Shown piece by piece: positions 17,527-26,049 of a stretch of 64,000 nucleotides of DNA. The first letter of the stretch is position 1, and the number at the start of each line of letters is the position of its first letter. The position numbers and the translations under genes were made by a program. The notes beneath the pieces are model-generated. The model did not search any database, was not told where the DNA came from, and saw only the letters and a list, made by a program, of their open reading frames with translations. The stretch is from CAVQCT01 sp964371785. Its GTDB lineage: Bacteria > Zixibacteria > MSB-5A5 > GN15 > FEB-12. The DNA lies in NCBI GenBank assembly GCA_964371785.1, contig CAYJOL010000006.1, forward strand, positions 1 through 64,000, written 5' to 3'.

Positions 17527-17991
17527 TTATTTGATCGATTTCAATCGGTCGACTACAACGCCCGCCACCCGTTCAAGCATCAGCCGGTCATCATCGGTAA
17601 AGTACGACGGGGTATTAGAGTCGATATCTATCTCACCCAGGCAGACATCGCCGTCCATCAGGGGTACGACAATTTCAGACCGGGTAGTGAGCGAGCAAGC
17701 CAAAAACCTCGGGTCTTTGTTGACATCGTCCACTAACACCGATCGTTTCTGAGAAGCGGCCGCTCCGCAGATGCCGGCGTCCAGAGAGATCTTTGTATGC
17801 GGAGTTGGCAGACCTACGTACGGACCAACTTCCAGAATGTCGCCCCGCATCATGTAGAATCCGGTCCAATTGAATTGCTCCGAGAAGCTGTCAATGAGTT
17901 TAATAGCCGACTGCAGAATCTCCTTCTCGGATGTCTTTGAAGAAATGACTTTCTTTATCTCGTCTATCAATTTCTGTCTTCTGGCTTCCAT
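17527..17991 (-). CDS. GAF-domain protein, free methionine-(R)-sulfoxide reductase-like
   Basis: This 154-residue single GAF domain resembles free methionine-(R)-sulfoxide reductase (MsrC/YebR). NWTGFYM, GICGAAA and ACSLTTRSEIVVPL match the enzyme's conserved blocks and provide the second resolving and the catalytic cysteine positions. The first resolving cysteine (Cys84 in the E. coli enzyme) is not conserved; a His/Thr lies there. It may therefore work with one disulfide partner or be a GAF sensor that has lost activity. The start abuts the stop of the upstream UroD-like gene. Confidence 0.75.
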   Translation of the reverse strand: MEARRQKLIDEIKKVISSKTSEKEILQSAIKLIDSFSEQFNWTGFYMMRGDILEVGPYVGLPTPHTKISLDAGICGAAASQKRSVLVDDVNKDPRFLACSLTTRSEIVVPLMDGDVCLGEIDIDSNTPSYFTDDDRLMLERVAGVVVDRLKSIK

Positions 17992-18993
17992 CTATAAACT
18001 CTCCCGAATGACCTGAAGGTTTGCCAAAGGTACTTCCGGCGGAATCGAACAACCGGGGCCGATTATAACTCGCGAACGATCCAGTTTCTCTTTCAGCATA
18101 CCCATCTTGTATCTAATCTCATCGGCACTGCTTTTGAGCAGCCAGCCTTCGTGGTCGACCCCTCCCACGACAGTTTTATCTTCGAAAAATGTGACGCCCT
18201 TGTCAAGGGGAAGGTTGGTGGGGTGCTCGCTATCCCAGTTGAGCAGGGCATACGGATAGTCGAGCTTGCCGATCTGTTTGAGAAAGTTGTTCGATGAGCA
18301 GATGTGAAGCAAATTCAGGGCGTCATCGCCCGCGGCTCGAATAACTCGCAGGTCAAAGGGAACCCCGAACCGCTCGTACTCGGCCCAGCTAATCAGGTTA
18401 CTTGAGCCCCATTGGGTAGTGGCAAAGAAGATTCCATCGGCTCCGGCATTCCGCAGTTCCACGACAAACTGCTCGAATGTCTGGGTTATAGCTTCTAACG
18501 CCGGTACAACCGCCTCCGGGTGCTCGTGGATGTGCGACGCCAAAAGGGCATCGTCCTCAACCATCCGCCCGGCAATAGCCAGAGGTGTGAATACAGTCAT
18601 AAGAACCGGTAGATCGGGGCCGACTTTCTTTCTGATAATGGAGACTACGCGCAGGTGCTCGTCGAGCGATAGAGTCGAAAGCTTGAGCGGTTCAATATCC
18701 CGCCAGTCTTCGAGTCTTTTGATCGGGAAATTCGTTTTCGTATGCTTGACGAATTCGTCGTGGGAGTATTTTTGCCTGAATCCCCAGCCTTCGATATGAT
18801 AATCCGCCCGGGGATTGATTTTCATAAAGTCCCAGTCAAAGCGCTTTTGAAAATCGAGCATGGCTTCGGCCGTGCCCTCGGCAAAATGCTCTTTGTGATA
18901 GAAATGTCGCCAGAACGATGCCGCAAACCGGTCCGGCTCCTGGCCGTTCAATACGTGCTGTAACCGCTCGCGGTGAGAATACTTATCCGTCAA
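17992..18993 (-). CDS. Uroporphyrinogen decarboxylase (URO-D) family protein
   Basis: This 333-residue protein has the URO-D/MtaA-type barrel: RLQHVLNGQEPDR at the start, the PVLMTVFTP segment, DGIFFATTQWG and a C-terminal GPGCSIPPEVPLANL segment. That last segment, with Cys and the following acidic/proline pattern, is typical of corrinoid or zinc methyltransferase-like members rather than haem HemE. No other haem gene is nearby. It may be a methyltransferase of unknown substrate. It is the likely operon partner of the GAF gene downstream and the DUF169 gene upstream. Confidence 0.78.
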   Translation of the reverse strand: MTDKYSHRERLQHVLNGQEPDRFAASFWRHFYHKEHFAEGTAEAMLDFQKRFDWDFMKINPRADYHIEGWGFRQKYSHDEFVKHTKTNFPIKRLEDWRDIEPLKLSTLSLDEHLRVVSIIRKKVGPDLPVLMTVFTPLAIAGRMVEDDALLASHIHEHPEAVVPALEAITQTFEQFVVELRNAGADGIFFATTQWGSSNLISWAEYERFGVPFDLRVIRAAGDDALNLLHICSSNNFLKQIGKLDYPYALLNWDSEHPTNLPLDKGVTFFEDKTVVGGVDHEGWLLKSSADEIRYKMGMLKEKLDRSRVIIGPGCSIPPEVPLANLQVIRESL

Positions 18994-19062
18994 TTCGATC
19001 CATCCTTATCTGCCGATTCATACCGGATTCCACATGTCTCAACAAGCGCCATCCCTCACAGT

Positions 19063-19869
19063 TCATTCCTGCTCCTCTTTTTCCTTCCACTGCTCAAACA
19101 ACTTATAGTAGTGTTTGGGGAACTGGGGGTTATACCGGAGATACGAGGGGGTCGGGTAGCGGATACCTCCTCGGTGGGTCCCCTCAAACCCGTCGATCAT
19201 GTCCTGCTCCTTGCCTGCCGGGATGGAAAAGGCCATCTCATGGTCCTGAGTCTGGCCGAATACTCTGTCGCCGTAACAGGGGAGAATCACCTGCGGTCTG
19301 CCTGTCGACATCGTCTCGATACAAATATCAGCGCAATCGAGCCGTCCGGAGAACCGCGAATGAACATATCCGCCTTCCTTCCAGAGGTACGCCGTCAGCA
19401 TCCTCATCACTTGAGCCGAATTTCCATAGACAAGGTAGAGGTGGGGGGTGAAACCTGCCCGGTCAATCGGTGCGGTGAGAATATACCGGTATTCGCCGAA
19501 ACTGAATTTTGGCACTGATGCCTCTGTTTTTGCTCCGAGTTCATTTGACTCGGTGAACATTCCGCCGCACATCTCGCCACAGGTAAACGAAGCCGGCTCC
19601 GTCTTAAATCCAAATGCGGTCAGCGCCAGCGGGCAGCCGATATCTTCGCTCCCCACGGCCAGTTGCCAGCCATACCGACGGGCGATAGAGAACGTCTGGC
19701 AGACGGCAACCTTGTGACTAAATATTTCATTCGGCCGGCGGGTCTCTTTCGGCAATGGCTCCGTCGGCCCGAGCATCCGAACTGCGAGCGGGAAAGTTCC
19801 GGGACGTACGTGCTCGGCCAAAGCTGACGCGAAGGCGTCTAACAGGCTCGAATTGATCTGGCGTTCCAC
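19063..19869 (-). CDS. DUF169 family protein
   Basis: This 268-residue cytoplasmic protein belongs to the DUF169 (COG2043) family. Features seen are an early PLAVRML segment, a CQTFSIARRYGW motif, GCPLAL, and a cysteine pair in the segment TCGEMCGG. A later conserved C-A-D-I-C segment (RLDCADIC) and the PCYGDRVFG motif are typical of the family. The function is not established; members are often annotated as possible redox or metal-linked proteins. It lies upstream of the UroD-like gene on the same strand and is divergent from the sigma-54 activator gene. Confidence 0.8.
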   Translation of the reverse strand: MERQINSSLLDAFASALAEHVRPGTFPLAVRMLGPTEPLPKETRRPNEIFSHKVAVCQTFSIARRYGWQLAVGSEDIGCPLALTAFGFKTEPASFTCGEMCGGMFTESNELGAKTEASVPKFSFGEYRYILTAPIDRAGFTPHLYLVYGNSAQVMRMLTAYLWKEGGYVHSRFSGRLDCADICIETMSTGRPQVILPCYGDRVFGQTQDHEMAFSIPAGKEQDMIDGFEGTHRGGIRYPTPSYLRYNPQFPKHYYKLFEQWKEKEEQE

Positions 19870-20085
19870 AGGACAGTCTCCGACAATTCATTTAGGGGTT
19901 AAGTTCCAGATTATACGAATTTCACCCGGCCAATCAAGAGAAATAAAGAGTCTTTCCCATACTTGTCCGGCGGGCCTGTTTAATCTTAGAGCAAATTCCC
20001 GGACGCTTATTCAGCGTCCTCGGCTTATGCCGAAAAAGAAGGATGTAACCGCAAAGTAAATAGTATAGGAAGGTAAGAGGTTTTC

Positions 20086-21468
20086 ATGGCGGCAAAGATC
20101 CTCGTGATTGATGACGAAGATTCAATGTGCAATTTCATGGAGATAATGCTGACCAAGGAAGGTTATGCAGTAGAGACGGCCAACCGTGGACGGGATGGCG
20201 TTAATCTGCTCAAAGACAAAAATTTCGACCTGGTCATCGCCGATCTGAATATGCCGGAGATGACCGGTATCGATGTCCTCAAAGAGGTTCGTGGATTCAA
20301 AAAAGACCAGGACCTTATCGTAATGACCGCCTATGCGTCGGTCGACACCGCAATCGAAGCTATGAAACAGGGGGCGGTCGACTATATTACCAAACCGTTC
20401 AAAATTGATGAAATCAAGCTTGTTATCGAAAAAAATATTAACCGCAAGAAACTTCTCAAGGAAAACGACATCCTCAAGCGCCAGCTCCAGGGCGACAACT
20501 CCTTCGATAATTTCATAGGTAATTCGGAAGTCGTGGTGAAGCTGAAGAAGCTGGCTCGCCGGATTGCTTCGTCCGAGTCCACCGTACTCATCAGAGGAGA
20601 ATCAGGGACCGGCAAGGACCTGATCGCCAAAGCAATTCACCTGCATTCGCCGCGGTGCGGCGGACCGTTCGTGACTATCAACTGTGCCGCCCTGCCGGAG
20701 ACTTTGCTGGAGTCCGAATTATTCGGGCACAAAAAAGGATCTTTCACGGGAGCTATAAAGGACAAGGATGGTCTATTCAAGGTGGCTGACGGCGGGACGT
20801 TCTTTCTCGATGAGGTAGGCAATACTTCGCTGGCTATCCAAGTGAAGCTCCTGCGGGTGCTCGAGGAGAAAAAAATCACCCCGGTCGGCGATACCTGGCC
20901 GATCGATGTCGATGTGCGTCTGATTGCCGCGACCAACGCGGACCTTGAAGATGATGTCAAAGCGAGTCGGTTCCGGCCAGACCTGTTCTATCGACTGAAC
21001 GTGATTCCACTGCAGATACCCTCGCTACGAGAGCGCAAAGAGGACATCGAGCTTCTGACCCGGCATTTCATTCACCGGTTCTGTCAGAAGGCCAATATCC
21101 CCCCCAAAGAGATTTCGCCGGAAGCCCTGGGCCTGCTGGCTAACTACCAATGGCCCGGGAACGTCCGCGAACTTGAAAATACGATTGAAAGGGCGGTGTT
21201 GCTCAACCGCACCGAAGCGCTTGAAGTGGCGGACTTTCCCGAACGCCTGAGCCAGTCCGGTAATATGTCTGCGGTCAGCGAGGAAAACCCCGCTAACCCG
21301 ACCCTGGAGTCGATTGAAAAAGCGTATATACATTTTGTCATGACTCAGACCGGGGGAAAGAAAACGAAGGCGGCAAAGATCCTGGGCATTGATACATCGA
21401 CACTGTATCGAAAAATCGAACGGTATCATCTGAAAGATTTGACCGATCCCAAAAAGGACGACGATTAG
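20086..21468 (+). CDS. Sigma-54-dependent response regulator (PilR/NtrC family)
   Basis: This 460-residue activator has three domains. A receiver (1-120) has phospho-acceptor Asp53. An AAA+ domain follows with Walker A GESGTGKD at 169-176 and the sigma-54 contact loop GSFTGA at 216-221 (the usual form is GAFTGA). A Fis-type helix-turn-helix (KAAKILGIDTSTLYRKI) lies at the end. It would remodel RNA polymerase sigma-54 at -24/-12 promoters. Two pilin genes with such promoters follow directly, so it is probably a PilR-like regulator of them. No sensor kinase gene is adjacent. Confidence 0.93.
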   Translation: MAAKILVIDDEDSMCNFMEIMLTKEGYAVETANRGRDGVNLLKDKNFDLVIADLNMPEMTGIDVLKEVRGFKKDQDLIVMTAYASVDTAIEAMKQGAVDYITKPFKIDEIKLVIEKNINRKKLLKENDILKRQLQGDNSFDNFIGNSEVVVKLKKLARRIASSESTVLIRGESGTGKDLIAKAIHLHSPRCGGPFVTINCAALPETLLESELFGHKKGSFTGAIKDKDGLFKVADGGTFFLDEVGNTSLAIQVKLLRVLEEKKITPVGDTWPIDVDVRLIAATNADLEDDVKASRFRPDLFYRLNVIPLQIPSLRERKEDIELLTRHFIHRFCQKANIPPKEISPEALGLLANYQWPGNVRELENTIERAVLLNRTEALEVADFPERLSQSGNMSAVSEENPANPTLESIEKAYIHFVMTQTGGKKTKAAKILGIDTSTLYRKIERYHLKDLTDPKKDDD

Positions 21469-21501
21469 AATTCAAATCAGTTCATTTTCTGCGCAGGGTC
21501 A

Positions 21502-21516
21502 TGGAACGATTATTGC
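21502..21516 (+). promoter_or_regulatory. Sigma-54 promoter of the first pilin gene
   Basis: TGGAACGATTATTGC matches the consensus TGGCAC-N5-TTGC with GG at 21503-21504 and GC at 21515-21516, exactly 10 bp apart. Transcription would start about 12 bases downstream, near 21528, leaving a leader of some 30 nt before ATG 21561. Confidence 0.8.
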
Positions 21517-21560
21517 GGTTATGGCTGACCAAACAGAATTTCCAGAAACGAGGGAAGATA

Positions 21561-21989
21561 ATGAGATATAAGAGTAAGCATAATCAGGGCTTCACCCTCA
21601 TCGAATTGATGATAGTGGTTGTCATCATCGGCATTTTGGCCGCCATGGCAATTCCCCGCTTCATGCAAGCGTCCACTAAGACCAAGCAGTCAGAGGCGAA
21701 GTTAATCTTGAAACAAATCTACGTTAATGAAAATGCCTACCGGCAGCAGTCTTTTATTACCGGTTACTACATTCCAGCGGGACCTGGCTCGGCAGCCACC
21801 CCTCAGGCGTTTAGTGAAATATGGGTCGAAATCATGAACTCGGCCAAGTATACTTACACCATCACCGGCGGCGTCAGTACCTTTACCGCTACTGCGGCAG
21901 GGAATATCGATGACGATGCTACAGTAGACACGTGGACGATAGACCAAGACGGCATCATGACCAATACCATCAATGACGTAACCACTTAG
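21561..21989 (+). CDS. Type IV pilin-like protein, copy 1
   Basis: This 142-residue prepilin has a short basic leader and the class III cleavage and methylation site QG/FTLIELM, cleaved after Gly10 with Glu15 as the conserved Glu5 of the mature protein. The hydrophobic N-terminal helix runs to IPRFMQ. The globular C-terminal domain has no cysteine pair and ends with an acidic DDDATVDTWTIDQDG segment. It is a close paralogue of the pilin at 22549. The ATG at 21561 is chosen because the -24/-12 promoter at 21502-21516 excludes the upstream ATG 21501. Confidence 0.9.
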   Translation: MRYKSKHNQGFTLIELMIVVVIIGILAAMAIPRFMQASTKTKQSEAKLILKQIYVNENAYRQQSFITGYYIPAGPGSAATPQAFSEIWVEIMNSAKYTYTITGGVSTFTATAAGNIDDDATVDTWTIDQDGIMTNTINDVTT

Positions 21990-22017
21990 CAGATTACCCA
22001 CTTACCTTCCATTGTGG

Positions 22018-22046
22018 AGCCTCGCGTGAAGCGGGGCTTTTTTTTG
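22018..22046 (+). terminator. Rho-independent terminator after pilin copy 1
   Basis: AGCCTCGC (22018-22025) pairs with GCGGGGCT (22031-22038) over 8 bp including one G-T pair, around a 5-nt loop, and a run of eight or more T follows. Confidence 0.85.
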
Positions 22047-22548
22047 CCTCATTTCTCCGTCGTGATATCGCCGGAAACAAGCTTAGATTATGGCAAGTTG
22101 CGACGTTTCTGGCAATTTGCGACCGAATGACCCTTACTTGACTTCAGAGGGCATCTTGCGAAACCGCTGCACCGGGACGTTGCCGCTATCGGCGCCCCAT
22201 TTCCAGTACGACACAACCCCCCAGAATAATTCATCCACGGGCGTATCATGCGCCGGTATTCTGGGGCGCTTTTCAGCGCAGTCACCATAGGGCGAAATAC
22301 TCCCCGTTTGTGGCATTTTGCCAAATGTTTAGCAATATGCGGAAGATCAAACGATAGCAGGAAGTGAAAAATGATGATTTCTTCCCACAGCTTTGTGTTG
22401 ACCTCGTTTATTCGTCCAAAAACGAGGATTCAGCAGGGTAGATGCTGTTCAAAAAAAGACATCGAAAGGGCATAGTCTTTGCCAATACCTAACATGAAAA
22501 ACAAGCGGAACTGACCACAAACGTAAAACAAACCTGTAGGAGGTTCAA
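22047..22548 (+). promoter_or_regulatory. Long regulatory region upstream of pilin copy 2, with repeated GCA-N3-TGC dyads
   Basis: I see no gene in this 500-base gap. It holds five copies of a 9-bp dyad of form GCAnnTTGC or close to it: 22093-22101, 22112-22120, 22151-22159, 22313-22321 and 22332-22340 (the last GCAATATGC). Start-to-start distances are 19, 39, 162 and 19 bp, close to multiples of 19-20 bp, so the copies sit on one face of the helix in pairs. They are good candidates for enhancer sites of the PilR-like activator. The -24/-12 promoter lies at the downstream end. Confidence 0.55.
22468..22483 (+). promoter_or_regulatory. Sigma-54 promoter of the second pilin gene
   Basis: GGGCATAGTCTTTGCC has GG at 22469-22470 and GC at 22481-22482, separated by exactly 10 bp, and a TTTGC -12 box. 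The start site would be near 22494, about 55 bases before the pilin ATG. Confidence 0.75.
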
Positions 22549-22968
22549 ATGTTTTCAAAGTTCCATAACCGTCAAAAAGGTTTCACCCTCATCGAATTGA
22601 TGATCGTGGTTGTGATCATCGGTATCCTGGCCGCTCTGGCCATACCGCGGTTCATGCAGGCGACCACCAAGGCGAAGCAGTCGGAAGCCAAGCAGCTTTT
22701 GAAGCAGATCTACACTATGCAGCATACGTATCGCCAGGCCAATAATACCTACGGTGACGATGGCGTGACCGCGGCCGCCGGCGGCGCTTTTACGCTGATC
22801 GGTGTGGAAATCATGCAGACCGCCCAGTATTCTTATGTAATGACGGCCGCGCAGAACACGTTTACCTGTGTTGCGACTGCCAACCTTGATGATGATGCCA
22901 CCGACGACGTCTGGCAGATCGACGAGACTGGTTTCCTCCAGTGCACGACCAACGACGCAACGTCCTAA
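22549..22968 (+). CDS. Type IV pilin-like protein, copy 2
   Basis: This 139-residue prepilin is cleaved at KG/FTLIELM after Gly11, with Glu16 as mature Glu5. The N-terminal helix is nearly identical to that of copy 1, and the C-terminal part shares the DDDATDDVWQIDETG motif with it. The strong TAGGAGG ribosome binding site, dedicated terminator and elaborate upstream region suggest this is the major, highly expressed pilin; that is an inference. It would be exported, processed by a prepilin peptidase and assembled in the inner membrane; those machinery genes are not in this window. Confidence 0.92.
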   Translation: MFSKFHNRQKGFTLIELMIVVVIIGILAALAIPRFMQATTKAKQSEAKQLLKQIYTMQHTYRQANNTYGDDGVTAAAGGAFTLIGVEIMQTAQYSYVMTAAQNTFTCVATANLDDDATDDVWQIDETGFLQCTTNDATS

Positions 22969-22992
22969 TCTTGACTCTCTCGGATTCTTTAC

Positions 22993-23020
22993 GCCCCGGC
23001 TTCGGCCGGGGCTTTTTTTT
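22993..23020 (+). terminator. Rho-independent terminator after pilin copy 2
   Basis: A perfect 8-bp GC stem, GCCCCGGC (22993-23000) and GCCGGGGC (23005-23012), closes a TTCG tetraloop and is followed by eight T. Confidence 0.95.
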
Positions 23021-23158
23021 GGCTAAATGGAACGACCCCAGCCCGGTTTTCCCCGAAGCTCAAGTCGTCATTCTGCCGATATAGTTATTGATAAGCCGGT
23101 CAGCGCGCCTACTGCGAAATTTGTTGATTGGCACAACCCTCAAGACTATACTGGACCT

Positions 23159-25102
23159 ATGCTGAAAACAATCTGCTTCAATCTGATCCTGGCCGCGTCG
23201 ATTGCCACCGCCCAGGATAGGCCGGTCGAGCCTCCGGAACAATGGGGCTTAGAAGAACTAACCGAGTATCTTGGCCTCAAGCCGGGCGACATCAGTTTTC
23301 GTCCCGATTACACTGAGCCGGATTCATTCAGGCTTGAGGTGGCGGCCAATCTGATGCAGCAGCCGCTGGGTATGGTCGAATATCTGGACAGCCTCAAAAA
23401 CGGCCATATCAACGGTCAGCCGGAGATCCTTGCCGGTTATCTGTTCAAGCAGCTGGCGCTGGCAGGCAAGGTCGGAAGGTCATCGGCTTATAAGCCCGAC
23501 GGCGCGGAGATGAGAGCAACTTATAATCTTTACTACAACGACGTCGCTCTCAATCAATTGATGACCCGCGCGGCCGCATACATCGACGTGATATTCCCGA
23601 AATCGGTCGACAAGTCGCTGGCCTTTCTTTCTCGAGACCAGAAAGCTTTTCTCACCAAGCAGTTCAAGCATTTACTCGAGATGCGCGAGGAAGATGAATT
23701 TCTGTCCGTAGACCAGCTCGACTCTTTGGAGAAACTGGACGAAGCATACACCAAGCAGTTCGTCGAATTCGGATACAAGATTGACAAGGACCCGATCCTT
23801 GACGCCGGAATCAATTGTCTGCGTGAGTTAACTCAGGAAATTGGTGCGCTGCGCCAGGAGATTCGGTCCGGACAGACGACCGCCAATAAGATTGTCGAGG
23901 GTCTCGGATTTGTGCCCAACGGGGCCGACCTGAACAGCTATCTCGGGAAGCAGCCGGGTTGGAAGGTCGGCGGTCCCGGTAACGACTATTATTCGGGCGA
24001 CTACAAATTCATTCTTGATTTAGGGGGAGATGATGTCTACGACCTCAGTTACAACCCGGATTCTCCCCACGGCGTGATCATAATTGATCTGGGCGGCAAT
24101 GACAGCTATCGCTCGCAATCTGATTTCACGCTCGGCTCAGGCTGTCTTTCGGTCGGTTTCCTGCTGGATTTCGGCGGGGATGATTTCTATGACGCAAAAT
24201 CGTTCGGACTGGGCTCGGGGTACTTCGGCATGGGAGTGCTGTACGACGCCGCCGGTGATGATATTTACAACGGCGACTACCATGTCGAAGGAGCGGGCAC
24301 ATTCGGGATAGGCCAGCTTATCGACGAGGGTGGACGCGACTTATATAACGCGGCCGCTTACGCCGAAGGGTTCGGATTTACCGAGGGCGCCGGTGTTATC
24401 TACGACCTCGCGGGCTCAGACAGCTATTACGCGGGAGGTAAGTACAAGGATATCCTTCGGTACGAAGATCACTATTTGTCGATGTCACAGGGTTTCGGCT
24501 ATGGATTACGCCCGTACATGTCCGGAGGGATCGGCGCTATTATTGACCTCAAAGGCGACGATACTTATTACTCCGACATCTTTGCGCAGGCGGCCAGCTA
24601 CTGGTGGTCGCTCGGTATGATATATGATTCCAGCGGGAACGACAACTACCAGAGCTTCCAGTATGCCCAGGGCGCCGCGACTCACATGACCCTTGGGCTT
24701 CTGGTCGACGATTACGGCAACGATGTCTATTCGGGGAAGGGACTTATGCAAGGGTGCGGGCATGACTACTCCTGCGGTATGATTCTGGACCGCCATGGTG
24801 ATGACACCTACACCTGTTTCGATCTCTCCCAGGGGGCCGGGTCGGCCAATGGCGCAGGTGTGCTGATTGATAACGAAGGCAACGACCGATACTTCTCCCG
24901 AAACGCCTTGAACACCCAGGGGTACGGTAATCCAAGACGCGATTTCGGCTCGATCGGGCTGTTTATTGACCTTGGCGGCGAAGACCAGTACCTAGGAAAC
25001 GGCAAAAACAATTTCTATTGGCGAACGGACTCGAAATGGGGTGGCGGCATGGATGTGGAACTGAATCAGCCTGACAGTGTCAGCGGGGGAAGCGTCAAGT
25101 GA
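23159..25102 (+). CDS. Secreted repeat protein with about twelve G-x-D-x-Y repeats
   Basis: This 647-residue protein has a signal peptide (hydrophobic residues 2-17, probable cleavage after an ATA or TAQ site). A helical domain of about 250 residues is followed by a repeat array at about 280-615. Each unit of about 22-40 residues reads roughly G-x-G...G-x-L-x-D-x-G-G-D-D-x-Y, and I count twelve GxDxY cores (GGDDVY, GGNDSY, GGDDFY and so on). The spacing, glycine turns and acidic pairs suggest a beta-solenoid or beta-propeller-like fold that may bind calcium. I do not recognise a named family. The start at 23159 is set by the signal peptide. It overlaps the next gene by 4 bases. Confidence 0.75.
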   Translation: MLKTICFNLILAASIATAQDRPVEPPEQWGLEELTEYLGLKPGDISFRPDYTEPDSFRLEVAANLMQQPLGMVEYLDSLKNGHINGQPEILAGYLFKQLALAGKVGRSSAYKPDGAEMRATYNLYYNDVALNQLMTRAAAYIDVIFPKSVDKSLAFLSRDQKAFLTKQFKHLLEMREEDEFLSVDQLDSLEKLDEAYTKQFVEFGYKIDKDPILDAGINCLRELTQEIGALRQEIRSGQTTANKIVEGLGFVPNGADLNSYLGKQPGWKVGGPGNDYYSGDYKFILDLGGDDVYDLSYNPDSPHGVIIIDLGGNDSYRSQSDFTLGSGCLSVGFLLDFGGDDFYDAKSFGLGSGYFGMGVLYDAAGDDIYNGDYHVEGAGTFGIGQLIDEGGRDLYNAAAYAEGFGFTEGAGVIYDLAGSDSYYAGGKYKDILRYEDHYLSMSQGFGYGLRPYMSGGIGAIIDLKGDDTYYSDIFAQAASYWWSLGMIYDSSGNDNYQSFQYAQGAATHMTLGLLVDDYGNDVYSGKGLMQGCGHDYSCGMILDRHGDDTYTCFDLSQGAGSANGAGVLIDNEGNDRYFSRNALNTQGYGNPRRDFGSIGLFIDLGGEDQYLGNGKNNFYWRTDSKWGGGMDVELNQPDSVSGGSVK

Positions 25103-26049
25103 CACGCATAACTAAACGATTGAAGAATGTGATTGGCAGTCTTGCCGCTTCTCTGCTCATTGGAGTTGTCGCCGCTGATATTAGCGTCGCGACTCAGCTT
25201 GAGAAGAAGGTGGATTCGTTGTTTGTCATAGCTTCATCGGGTGAAATCAAGTATCAAAATCTGGTGCAACCGGCAATTGACGCGATCGCGGCGATTGGTG
25301 TAGACGCAGTGCCGTTGCTGGTCGACAAAATGACCACCCAGTCTGCCCGGGAGCGCCTGACCATTACAAACACACTTAAAAAGATTGGTTCGCCCGCCGT
25401 GCCCTATCTGGTCGGTTCACTTAAGGATCCGAACTCGTTGATTGTCCAACGGGTCTGCTTTGCGTTGGGCGATATCGGTGATACTGCCGCGACCCTGCCG
25501 CTCACCCACAAGACGACTGATACTTCGTGGCAAGTACGAGAGCAGGCTTTGGACGCCTTGGGCAAACTGGCCGACAAGCGGGCGGAAGCGGCAGTGATCT
25601 CAGGTCTGACCGATACGATCGGGCAAGTTCGAAAGGCGGCAACGGTCGCGGTCGGAAAAATCGGCGTTGAAAAAGCGGTACCCGAACTCGTACATATTCT
25701 GGGTGACGATTTTTATGGAGCGAGGATGTCCGCCGTCGATGCGCTGCTGAAAATGGATACTGCCAGGGTCATTCCTGCGGTGCGCGACTCTATGTTTTCG
25801 CTCACTCCGTTTGTCGGTAATCTCGGTTGCTATATTCTGGGCAAGATCGGCTCCGACCGGGCGCTGAACATTCTGATGGAGCAATCGACCAGCCCGGAGG
25901 CGAATCGACGAGCTCACGCGGCCGAGGCCGTCATATTTGCCGATCCGCAGGATAATTGCGGATTCAGGCGGTACCTGATCGCCAACGAAAAAAATCGATT
26001 TGTCCTGCTGAAAATTACTTCGGCCATACAAGCTGTTCAACATGAGTGA
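25099..26049 (+). CDS. Exported HEAT-repeat protein
   Basis: This 316-residue protein begins at a GTG that overlaps the previous stop by four bases (GTGA). A hydrophobic segment at about 12-28 acts as a signal peptide. The remainder is a row of HEAT-type helical pairs, for example AVPYLVGSLKDPNSLIVQRVCFALGDIG and VREQALDALGKLADKRAEAAV-like units at about 30-residue spacing. Such solenoids are protein-binding scaffolds. The coupling to the upstream repeat protein suggests the two act together outside the cytoplasm, but the partner is not known. Confidence 0.82.
   Translation: MTRITKRLKNVIGSLAASLLIGVVAADISVATQLEKKVDSLFVIASSGEIKYQNLVQPAIDAIAAIGVDAVPLLVDKMTTQSARERLTITNTLKKIGSPAVPYLVGSLKDPNSLIVQRVCFALGDIGDTAATLPLTHKTTDTSWQVREQALDALGKLADKRAEAAVISGLTDTIGQVRKAATVAVGKIGVEKAVPELVHILGDDFYGARMSAVDALLKMDTARVIPAVRDSMFSLTPFVGNLGCYILGKIGSDRALNILMEQSTSPEANRRAHAAEAVIFADPQDNCGFRRYLIANEKNRFVLLKITSAIQAVQHE

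Noticed and set aside
22088..22324. Short open frames on both strands in the region before pilin copy 2
   Set aside because: No ribosome binding sites or plausible protein features; the DNA carries dyad repeats and a sigma-54 promoter, which explains it better as regulatory.
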